Assembly (NCBI GenBank): GCA_019448385.1
Contig: JAGTXO010000030.1
Coordinates: forward strand, 248,001-312,000
Origin: Diacronema lutheri
Taxonomy: Eukaryota > Haptophyta > Pavlovophyceae > Pavlovales > Pavlovaceae
Direction: 5' to 3'
DNA: 64,000 nt
Below the pieces are notes generated by a model that ran no database searches, was not told where the DNA came from, and was given only the letters and a program-made list of their open reading frames with translations. Position 1 is the stretch's first letter. Each line of letters starts with the position of its first letter. Of this stretch, positions 28,344 through 40,900 are shown piece after piece. Made by a program: the position numbers and the translations under genes.

Positions 28344-29695
28344 TCAGAACTTGCGCCAGCGGTACTTGACCGCGGGCACCTCAACCTCGTCGCCCTCGTC
28401 GCCCAGCTCGTTGCAGCAGAGTTCGAACGTGAGCCAGTTCGACGAGGCGGGCAGCTCCGTCTTCGAGATGGTCTTGACAAGCTCGCTCATCGGCATCGGC
28501 ATGCGCTCTTCGAGCTTGGCCTTGGCGGTGAAGAAGGAGTAGATGATCGACACGCCGCTCGAGATCATCGTCACCTGCGCGCACGCCGCGGCGCGAGGAA
28601 GGAGGGGGTGAGGTGTGGTGGGTGGGTGGGTGGGGGGAGAGGGTCACGCGGCGATCGCCTGTGTCGCCTATGTCGCGCACGCAGCGCGGCGCGGCACGGC
28701 GGGTACGACGCGGTGCGCAGTGTGTGGCGGAGCGCACCTCGAGCTTGTGCTTGTCCTTGAAGTGGTCGATGAACTCGCGCAGCGAGAGGTCGCGCCGCTC
28801 GTTCACCTCGAAACGGTCCCACAGCGTCCACTCGCCGCCCGAGCCGCCCATCTTCACCTTGGGCGCTGGCATCGGCTCTGAGAAGGCGAAGAAGGGCAGC
28901 GCGAGGTTCGCAAAGCCGTTCTTGAAGTCGTCAATCTTCTTGCCGCCGACCACCAGCTTCATGAGCTCCACGCACACCAGGCCGGTCACGAGCGCCGTCG
29001 TCGTGGCGATCGCCGGGATGATCTTGCCCGCGATCTGCTTGGTGCGCAGCGCGTCCGCCTCGGCGATCTTGTAGTTACGCGCGCGCAGGTTGGACGTGGC
29101 CGCGACAAACGCGACGTGGAAGTTCGAGTCGTCGTCCTTTTCAAACTCGATCGGCGTGAGCCGGAAGCCGGCGAGCTGCGAGGACAGGGGCAGCGCGCCA
29201 ACCAGCCGCGCGCACTCCGCCTCCTCGTCGTCCGCCGGCTCGGCCGCGTTCGCCTCGTTCTCGTTGGCCTGGATGCGCACACCCGACTTTGGCACGAAGC
29301 GCGGCACCGAGACGGCGCGCGCGGCCTTTGTAAAATAGGCGCGGTCGACAGAGCCCGAGAGCCCGTACCTGGCACGCACGCGCGCACGCACGTGGCGGCG
29401 GCGCAGCCGCGGTGTGAGGCGCGCGCGGTGCGCGAAACTGACGTGCACCGCGGCGGCGCTGCGGCGAACGCGCGCGGCGCGAGCGAGCGCGCGCACATGG
29501 CCGCGCGCAGGTTGGCCGCTGCGATGACGAAATTGAGGTGCAGCTCGTCAGCGGGATCAAAGCTCTGCGCGGCGGGTGGCCGCTTCGGGCCCGACCAGAA
29601 GGGCGTGCCCGACGCGGTGGTCATGTCGAGCGGGAAGTTGAAGAGCAGCTGCGCGATCGTGTTGTGGAAGTACCTAGGCGTTCGCAGCCGCGCGC

Positions 29696-29742
<47 letters not shown>

Positions 29743-30025
29743 TTTGGTGTGGTGTGGTGTTTTGAATCAGGGCGCAGGGACGCGGCGCGCGGCCGCAATT
29801 GGAGGGCACGGCGGGTGGGCACATGCGCGAGCGGGGCGGCGGCCATGGCGGAGCGTACGGCACATGACGGCACATGGGCGCGTGGCGAGAAAAGGGAAGA
29901 CACAGCACGCACGCAGCAGCGCAGCATTGGGGGAGGGAGGGAAGGGGTTCGCGGGGGGGGGGGGGGGAAGGGCAGCACGCACGCAGCAGCGCAGCATTGG
30001 GGGAGGGAGGGAAGGGGTTCGCGCG

Positions 30026-30060
<35 letters not shown>

Positions 30061-31005
30061 CACGCACGCAGCAGCGCGCACTCCTCGAAGCGGTGGCGCG
30101 CCCACGCGACACAGTCGTCAAGTGTGCGCGGCCTGTCCGAGACAAGGTTCTGGTGGAGCGCCTGCAGCGTCGGCTTGCGCACGCCCGGCTGCTGCTCGAG
30201 CTTGCTCAAAAAGTCGGCCTGCGAGAGGTAGGCGTTGGCGTCCTCGGCGTTCTGCTTGAAGAGGCCTTCAAAGACATCGCGCGCCCACCTGTGCAAGGGG
30301 GAAGGGAGAGGGGGGGGGGGGGGGGGGAGAGGGGGGAAGTGGCAGGCGCAAAGCAGACGTCGGCGCGCAAGGAGGCGGGCGGCGGAAGGGGATGTGGGGG
30401 GGGGGGGGGGAGGGGAGGGTTTTTTTTTTTTTTTTTTTGGGGGGGGGGGGGAGGCGGGGGGGGGGGGGGGGGTAGTGGCGAAAGACGAATGCACCGCGCC
30501 AGGCCGCGCCTGCGCTGCGCTGGGCGGCGGCTGACTGGATGGTGTGCTCAATCTGGTTCGGAAAGTTCTTGAGCGTGCACACAGGGATCGACTTCTCCGG
30601 AGGGTCGCGGCTCGACGCGTAGCTCTCGGTCAAGAAGGGCACGACCACCTGCGCGCCAATGAGGATGAGCGCGGCATGGCCGCACGGCAAAGGGGTGGGG
30701 TGGGGTGCTCCTGTCAGCGGCCAGCACACAGCCCTGCGCTGCCACTTTGCGCCTGTGAGACTGGGGGGGGGGGGGGGGGGGGGTATATGGGGGTGGGCAG
30801 CACACACCTGCACGTTGCCCTTGGTGCCAAGTGTGCCGGACTCGAGAAGCGGCTTCTTGTAGTACACCGCGCGGCTGTCCATGTAGAGGCGAGCATTCAC
30901 GTTGTCCAGCGCATTGCAAATGCCCTGCGCACGGCGCACAGCGTGGCAGCGGCGGCGGCACGCTCAGCTGCAAAGCCCAAAAGCCTCAACTGTGCGCCCT
31001 AGCGC

Positions 31006-31037
<32 letters not shown>

Positions 31038-33115
31038 CGCCTCCGCCTGCGCAGCCGCGGCGCACCGAGAGGCCCTCCATGAAGTCGTCCGAGTAGATGT
31101 CCTCCGACTCGTCGCCCACCTTGTGCGTCTGCGCGTCGATGTGCACCTCGCCGTTCATCTCGAGCACCTGCGCGGTGCACGCGCGAGGGCAGCACCTCTT
31201 TTTAAAAAAGCGGACGGCTCCTTTACAAAGCAGGCTGGCAGTCTCGGCGCGCGCAGCGCACGGACGGCGGGTCCGCTGCGCCGCGCGAGGAGGCGCGCGC
31301 GCGCGCGCGCGTGCGCACCTTTGCGGCCGCGCAGACGCTCTTGGGCTTGGAGACGTCCCACGGCCTGAAGAGGAACTGACGATTGAGGTTGGACTTTTCG
31401 ATCGAGTCCGGGTCGGTCACGACGATCAGCCCGCCCTCTCCCGCGCCCAGCCCCATCAGCGCCCAGTTCTTGAGCATCTCGCAGCCGATCGCGCCTGCGC
31501 CCACGAGAAAGTAGCGCTGCGCCTTGAGCCTCGCCACGACACTCCGCCCGAACACGGCCGTCATCCCGTCGTAACGGTCGCCGGCGGGCGCGATCTCGGC
31601 GGCGGGCAACGGCGAGTCGAGCGGCGTGGGCAGCGCCTCCGTCGCGTCGTAATAGAAGAACTGCCGTCGAAGGCGCGTCGTCGCGCGGTCAGCAAAGCGC
31701 CCGGCCGAGCACAAAGGCGCACGGGCAGGCGCGTCCTGTCCCCCGACAGCCTCGCGCGCGGCGAGCGCGAAACGCGCGCACGCACGCGCCGCGCGCCCCG
31801 CGACGCGCCGCGCTGCGCCTCGCGCGCACCTGCGTGAGCGGGCCAAACTTTGCGGACGCCGCCTTGAGCACCTCCTGAGCCGCGATGCCGCCGATGAAGG
31901 CGCAGACGGGCGAGATCGACGCGGCGGACCCCGCGGCGATCGTGCGGAGCAGCGGCTCGGAGAGCTCGGCGGGCGAGGCGAGGCGCGCGTTCGCCTCCTT
32001 GGCGAGCGCGAGCACGCGCTCGACATGCGATGCATCGCCAGGCGTGGGCAGCTGGCCGCCATGCTCCTGCGCGCGGCGCGGCGCGGCGCAGCGCGGCGCG
32101 GTGGCGGTGGCGGCACCGCGCGCGCGTGAGCGGCCATCGCTGCGCGCGCGCGCCGCACGCCGTGGGGTGCTATCCTGCGCGCCGCGCGCGCGCGCACGTC
32201 GCGGAACGCGGAGAGCGCCTGCGAGAGGGCGTGCAGCTGAAGCGGCCGGTCCATCTTGCCGAAATCGGACTCGAGAAACGATGGTTCCAGCAGCGCGGCG
32301 GCGAGCGGCTTGTGCGAGATCGTCGCGGGCATCTTGACCTGGTGGGCGTACCCGCCACCCACGTAGTCGCCGTACGCGCTCGTGTCGCCGACCGAGAAGG
32401 TGTACGGCCCCTTGACGCTGATCTTGAGCGGCGCGCACCCGTTCAGCTCCGTCATGCCCTGCACCTCGGTGAAGGTGACGTGGTCGCCGTCCTCGAAGCC
32501 GTGGCGATGCTCGTCGTGCGTCGTGACGACGCCGGCCGCATCCTTGCCAATCGACGAGACGAGCACCGACATCGGCTCCTCGCCCGTCGTGTCCGAGACG
32601 ACAAACGCGTCGCCAAAGTCGCAAAAGATGGACCCCATGATGCCGAGCGTCTCGGCGCGAATCATCGGGATGGCGGCGGCGTGGCAGACGGCGTTGACGC
32701 GAAGCGCGAGGCTGATCGGCTGATCCGCCAGCACGACCACCGAAAACTTGGCCGCCGCCTCGGGCGAGAACTCGCCGTCAAGGTGCCGGACAGACACATA
32801 GTTGTTCAGCTCCGCGAGCCGCTTGGCGCATACGGCCGCGCGCGGCTTGCCCACGTCGGCGGCGTGGAGGAAAAAGTTTGAGCCGAGGTCGGCGATCGTC
32901 GCCGGCTCGTTGTCCAGCAGCGTCACCGAGCGCACGCCTGCGAGCACGACGTTCTTGGCGATCTCGATGCCGAGGCCGCGCACGCCGACGATGAGCACGT
33001 CGCACGACGTCATCTTGTGCATCGCCTCCTTGCCCAGCACGTAAAGCTGGCGCGAGTAGAGCGCCTCGTCGAGCTCGCCGCTCGGCTTCCCATCTACCTC
33101 CATCGGCTCGCCCAT
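28344..33115 (-). CDS. UBA1: Ubiquitin-activating enzyme E1 (UBA1)
   Basis: 1,024 residues, the same size as yeast Uba1. It activates ubiquitin with ATP and loads E2 enzymes. Exons (minus strand): 33115-32198, 32066-31830, 31660-31319, 31167-31066, 30924-30808, 30648-30536, 30288-30082, 29673-29497, 29368-28738, 28574-28344. All nine introns are GT-AG and the sum is in frame. Inactive adenylation half: [17 protein letters not shown]. Active half: [19 protein letters not shown], and [16 protein letters not shown]. The catalytic cysteine lies in [12 protein letters not shown] (about Cys596). The C-terminal ubiquitin-fold domain ends in [15 protein letters not shown]. Junctions rebuild family sequence, e.g. 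SAFRD+EHGGQLP and FGPLTQ+[11 protein letters not shown]. Several introns hold poly(C) runs in the sense direction. Confidence 0.96.
29700..29738 (+). repeat. (TG)n microsatellite in E1 intron 7
   Basis: About 19 TG units followed by TGTTTGTTTGGTGTGG-type decay, just inside the 3' end of the intron when read on the gene strand. Confidence 0.95.
29903..30077 (-). repeat. Tandem units derived from the 5' end of E1 intron 7
   Basis: Two 50-bp units (29903-29952, 29973-30023) and one partial copy (30058-30077) beginning CAGCACGCACGCAGCAGCGC, separated by G runs. The partial copy lies next to the intron's donor. Confidence 0.8.
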
Positions 33116-33587
33116 CGCGCAGGAGACGAGACCACCAATCTTCGTTGCGGCGCGGCGGATGCGGAGGCGACGGAGAAGACCGCGCGCTGTCCAGTCTCGA
33201 CCAGCCTCCACGATGGGCGCCAACTCCCAGAGAGTCCCCGCCTCTGAAGCCCGCTTTTGACCGACTGGTCGGTCGGTCGCGAGGCGGCGACGGGCTTCTG
33301 GAGGCGCATCTGACGTGCTGACTGGCGCTCACGCTCAAGGCGCTCGTCCGACGGTCGGAGCATCGCCCCGCAGCCTGAACACAGGTGGCAATGCCCACAA
33401 AGGCCAAAGCATGACTCATGCAGGGAGCCGAGCATGTCCATGGCAGCCCATGGTGGAACTGACTCGACGTTGAGATGAGGCGTCGCGGGCGCGCGGCGCA
33501 CGCGTGGGAAGGGCACGAAGAGACAAGCGCAGGGGTGTAGATATACACCGAATGGGGGGCTTGGCGGCGGGGCGTGATGGCCCGCGT
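33116..33587. other. Region between E1 start and histone H4 stop
   Basis: 472 bp; both flanking genes are on the minus strand, so it holds the H4 3' UTR and the E1 promoter. A palindromic GACCGACTGGTCGGTCGGTC lies near 33259-33279. I could not find a clear metazoan-type histone stem-loop downstream of H4. Confidence 0.45.
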
Positions 33588-35271
<1,684 letters not shown>

Positions 35272-35420
35272 AGTCGGAAGTTGAAACTCGAAACGATGAA
35301 AGTTGTGGTTCAAAAAGAGAGAGCGCGCGCTTGGTTTCCGGCGCGATGGCGGCGATCGCGTGAGGACGGCGATTCCAAAACCCGCACGCTTGGGTGGCGG
35401 CGACGGGCGGGGCGCGCGGC

Positions 35421-36400
35421 ATGGAGGCGTACAAGAGGATGCTCGAGGATGACCGCGGCATGGCGGCGGAGGAGGACGCCGACGCGGACGACACGGGCCT
35501 GCCCTCGTACACGACGCCGCGCGGCTCAAAGTACTATGGGCAGACGTGCTTCGTGCTCGCGCCGACTGACCCGGTCCGGCAGGCGTGCTGCCGCCTGATC
35601 GACTACGGCTCGCATGAGGTTGCGACGCCGTCCTATTGGGACCGCGCCGTCATGGCCGTCATCGCCTACTCGGCCATACACCTCGCGCGGTTTGATCCGT
35701 ACGACAAAAATGCGAGCAGCGTGAGCGAGGTCGAGCTTTTCTTCAACGCGGCCTTCTCGTTCGAGCTGTTCGTCGTTGTGATGGCGCGCGGGCTGATCGT
35801 TCCGAAGAACGCCTACCTGCAGGACCTGTGGGGCTGGCTTGACCTCTCCGTCGTCATCGCGGGCTGGCTGCCGCTTTTTTTCAACTCGTGCGCGCGCGCG
35901 CGCGCCACGCACGCGCAGTGCGCGCGCACGCCGCGCCGCATGGCATGCGTCGATGCGGCGGCGTCGCGTCATCGTAGCGCGCGCACGGCCTGCTCGCGCG
36001 CACGCCGCGCCCCGTCCCCGCCTGGCTCGACGCACGTGGCTGACGCGGGCGTGGCCGCGCGCTCGCTCGCGGTCTCGGCCGCCCCACGCCGTTCGTCGCG
36101 CAGGCTCGAGTCGGTGAGCTCGCTGCGAGCGCTCAGGGCCCTGCGCCTCGTCAAGTTCCTCAAGGTGCGGGCGTCGCGCGTCGAGCGCCTGGGCGGTGTC
36201 GCTCGAGTGGGCCGCTGCCGTGGGCCCCGCGGCCGTGAGCGCGCGGCTGCGTGGCGCCGCGGTCGTGCGCTCGCTTTGGGCCTGGCCGCGCTTGGCATGC
36301 TCCGCGCGCGCATGTGGCCGGCCACTCCGGCACATTCGCCGCACAGAAACCGGCTGCCCACTGGCTCCTGCTCGCCCGCCACTGCGCCTGCCCCGACTTT

Positions 36401-36432
<32 letters not shown>

Positions 36433-37934
36433 AGATGATGCCCGGTCTGAACAGGCTCGTTGGCCGACTGCTGTACGCCTTCCCGCAGATGGCGAACGTG
36501 CTCTTCCTCACCGCGTTCGTGATCATCGCCTTTGCGGTCATTGGCATGCAGCTCTTCTGCGATCGCACGCCAGGCGTCTGCTCCAAGTCGCAGAACGTAC
36601 GCGCCGGGTACAGGTCGCGCTGCCCTCACCAGGCCGGCGGACAGCGTCCCGTGCGGCGCCCGCGCCAGCTTTTCCCTGCCCGACGTCACCTCCACTCGCG
36701 CGCGCTCGGGCGCACGCAGGTCTGCACCCTGCCGCTGCGGCTCGTGGCGAACGCGCCGGACGAATGCGTCGCGCGCGGCGAGGGCGTGTGCGAGCGAACA
36801 ACGGTGGTCGACGGGATCTACTTGGGGATCAACACCTTTGACACCTTCTTCTGGAGCGTGCTCACCGTCTTTGAATGCATCACCATGGAGGTGCGCGAGC
36901 TGCCGGCGTGGGTGGCGGCGTGGACGGCAGGCAACGGGCCGGGCGAGGGCTGCGCGCTGCTGCGGCTCCTGCGCGCGGCGCGCGCTGCGGGCACCGCGTA
37001 GCCGTTGCGTAGCCGTTGCCGTTCCCGCGCGCGACCGCGTAGCCGTTACGCGCAGGAACGGCAACGGCTACGCTGCCGTTGCCGTTCCCGCGCGCGACCG
37101 CAGCGCGCGACCGCGCACGGGCTCCACGGGGCTTGGCTCCTCGACGCGCTCTCGCGCGCCGCCTTGCCGCCGCTCCGTTCGCGCCGCCGCCGCCGCCGCC
37201 GCGCTGGTATCATGCGCGCAGGGCTGGTCGGATGTCATGTATGCGATGATGGAGGGCACGAACTGGCTCGCGGCCCTCTACTTTGTCCCGCTCACTCTCA
37301 TCGGAGGCTACCTCATCGTGCAGCTCTTCCTCGGTGTGATCTACGACGCCTTCACCGGTGGGCGCCCGCGAGGCGTGCCCGGCCGCGAGAGCGCGCTGCC
37401 AGCCCGGCCGCGCGAGCGCGCTGCCAGCCCGGCCGCGCGAGCGTTCTGCACGCCTCTGCCGACGTTGGAAGCGGGCCGCTCGACACGCGCGCCCAAACGC
37501 CCGCCGCGCCACCCTTGGCCCGCAGGCGACCCGAATGAGAAGGACCAGACCGACGACGATGGCGGCGGGTCCGACGCAGGCGCCGACGGCGCCGACGGAG
37601 ACGCGGCCGGCTCGCGCGGCGGCATGCGCGATTTCCGCCCTCCGCCGCGCGGCTTGCGTCAGCCCATCTTTCGCCTCTTCTACGAGCCCAACGACGCGCG
37701 CGCACTCGACAGTGACGGCCGTCCCGTCGAGGATTACGACGAGCTCAAGGCCGAGCTCTTGGAGGATGTGGTCGGCGACCAGCCACCTCCCGTCCTCTGG
37801 CGCGCACGCGCCGCGCCCGAGGGCGCGGTGCTCTTCCTCGTCACGCTCAACCTGCTGCTCATGACGCTCAACCACTACGGCATACCCGAGCGGCGCGCAG
37901 AGATTCTCGACATTGTGCGCACCGCGCGCGGCTC

Positions 37935-37965
<31 letters not shown>

Positions 37966-40900
37966 GCGCGCGCGCGCGCGTCCGTGAACGGAGCTGCGCG
38001 CGCAGGCCGCGCGCGACGGCGGCGAGCGCGCGCCGCGCCGACGAGCGGCGCCACCCGACCACCCCGCCGCGCCGGCGCGTTCGTGCGACGGCAGATGGAC
38101 TCGGCGTTCTCGCTCCTCTTCGCGCTCGAGCTCGCGCTCAAGCTCCTCGCCCTCGGCCCGCTGCAGTACTTTTACGAGGTTGACGTGGCCCTCTCCATGT
38201 CGCAGCGCTCGCAGCTGCTGCACGCGGGCGAGGCGCCGCGCGGCGCGTCGGCAGCCGCCGCGGCCGCCGCGGCCGCGGGTGCGCGCATCCTGCGCGGCGC
38301 GCACGACTTGGACGTGTACGCAACGTGAGCGCCGCGCGGCCGCGCAGCCGCGGCGGTTGCGCTGCCCGGCGTCCGCTCGCCGCGTCGCGCCGCGCGGCTG
38401 GCGATGCGCGTGCCATGCGTCCGTGTGCCGGCCGCCTTCCCGCCTCTGCTGCTCATTGCAGTGGCGCGCAAACGCCCACCCGCGCTCTTTCGCGCTGCGC
38501 GTCACTGCGCGCTCCAGCTACGACGCTCTCGTGGTGGCTGCGTGTATGGCTGACCTGCTCGCATCGTCCTTCTTGGGCGCGTGGCTCTTTGCAAAGTTTG
38601 GCGTGCAGCTGCCCGAACAACTCTCCTTCTTGCGCACCTTTCGGCTGCTGCGCGTCTTCAAGCTCGCAAAGAGCTGGAAAGGGTGCGCGCGCTCTTTTAA
38701 TCTTCCGGCCGGCTGCGCTCTGCCTTCTCTCCACTTTTCTCGTTCCCGCCGCCCCATTCCCTGAGGCCGTCGCGCAGCCGCGCCCGGCCCGGCCCGCCGC
38801 TCACGCGCGCGCGCGCGGCGCGCGCGGCGCGCGCAGCCTGGCGGGCATCTTCCACACGATGGCGCACTCGCTCAAGGACATCGCGTGGCTGCTGCTGCTG
38901 CTGCTGCTCGTCATGTTTTTGTACGCGGTCGTCGGCGTGCAGCTCTTCGGCACGGCATTCCACGATTGGGAGTCGACCTCGTCAGTGTGGGACCAGAAGC
39001 CCCGTTTCCACTTTGAGTCGTTCGGCATGGCGATGATTACTGTCTTCGTCGTCATCTCGGGCGAGAACTGGAACGACATCATGGGCGACGTGGTCATCGC
39101 GATGCGCACGACACTTGGCGAGCGCGTCGCGGTCGCCTACTTTACAAGCCTGGTGCTTCTCGGAAACTTCATCATCCTCAACCTGTTCCTTGCCATCCTG
39201 CTCGACAACTTTGCGCAGAGCGCAGAGGACGACGCCGCCGCCGCGGAGGCCGCCGCGCGCGACGCGGAGGGCGCCGCGCCGGACGTCGCCGACGACGACG
39301 ACGACGACGCGCTCGACGACAGCGCGCACCCGCCGCATGCCTCCGACTCCGCAGAGGCTGGCGGCTCCTCCACCGATCGCGCGGGCGGCGGATCTGCCGA
39401 GCGCGCCAACGCCACGCCGCCGCCCATCGCGCTCGCGCCGTCTGAGCTGACGGCGGCCGCCATCGCGGCGTTTGCGGACGGCAAGGGCACTTTGCGCGCT
39501 TCGCCGCCTCCGCTCGTCCGCCCATCGCCGCTCCGGCCAGGGCAGGCGCCGCACGCTGTGGCGGCCGTTACGCCCGGCGGCGGGAGCGGCGGTGGCGCGA
39601 AGTCGTCCGCGCGGCCTGCGCCCGTGCTCTCGCCCGAGGTCGACGGCGACGGCGCGCCGCGCGGCGCGCCGCCGCCCGCGCAGCCGGCCGCGCCGCCGCC
39701 CGTCGAGCGCACGGAGGTGGACTCGACCCTCAACCGCACGTGTGCGCGGCACCTGCGCTCGAGCGCCGACCTGGTGCTGCGCAGGGCGTGCGTGCTGCCG
39801 CGCACGCGCGCCGCGTGGCTCGCCAACCACGCCTTCTTCGCCTTGGCGCCCGATTCGGCCGTGCGCGTCGCAATTCGCGCCGTGCTCGGCATCCCGGAGC
39901 CGTGCGTGCCGCCGTCGCGCGAGACGGCGGACGACGAGGCGACGGCGGCGGCGAACGCGGACGCGTCCGGCCCCGAGCCCATCTTCGAGGCGGTGATCAA
40001 GTACCTGATCGCCATCTCCGCCGTGACGCTGGCGATGGAGTCGCCGCGCGCGCACATCGACATGCTCTACGGCCGCGAGGTGTCATCGACACAACGCTTC
40101 CTCTCCGTGCTCAACCAGGTGCTCGCCGCGGTCTTTTGCGTCGAGCAGCTGCTCAAGGGCCTCGCGCAAACCTTTTGGATGTCCTATGGCGTCTCGTATC
40201 TCACCATGTACACGGCGGCCACGCGCGAGGACGCGCTGCTCCTCGCGCCCGACTCGGCGCGCGCGCGCGCGCTCGGCGCCGAGGCGGCGGATTCGTCCGA
40301 CACGGATTCGGAGCCCGAGGGGCGGACGGCCGTCGAGGCCGCGCGCCGTCGGCGCCAGCGCGAGCGCCAGCGCCGCCGCTCGCTCAGGCGAGCCGCCGCG
40401 GCCGCCGCGGCGCAGCGCGAGAGGAGCGAGCTGCCCGCGCCCGCGTCGCCGTCCGCCACGACGCTCACGTCGCCCTCGGCGCCGGCGGCGGGCGGCGGCG
40501 ACGCGGACGCGCGCGCCGCGCGCCGCGCGCAGCGGCAGGAGGCGCAGCTCGCGCGCGCGATCGCGCGCGCGGGCGCGCGCGGCACGTGGCGCATCCGCGA
40601 GTGGGAGCTTCTCGACTTTGCGTGCGTCTTCGCGTCGGTCGTCTCGCTTGCTGCGACCAATGTGCTCTTCCTGCACGGGCTGCGTGCGTTGCGCGCGCTC
40701 CGGCCGCTCCGGCTGATCAAGCGCGTGCGCGGGATGCGCGTCGTCGTGACGACCCTCGTCAAGTCGATGCCCTCCGTGCTCAACGTGCTCGTCGTCGCCG
40801 CCGTCTTCATGGCCGTGTACGCGATCGCGGGGATGCAGCTCTTTGGCGGCTGCGCGTCGAGTTGCGTCGACCCGGCGTTTGAGACGCGCGCCGAGTGCGA

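Noticed and set aside
29700-29738. (TG)n as possible Z-DNA regulatory element
   Set aside because: A common intronic microsatellite; nothing else supports a regulatory role.
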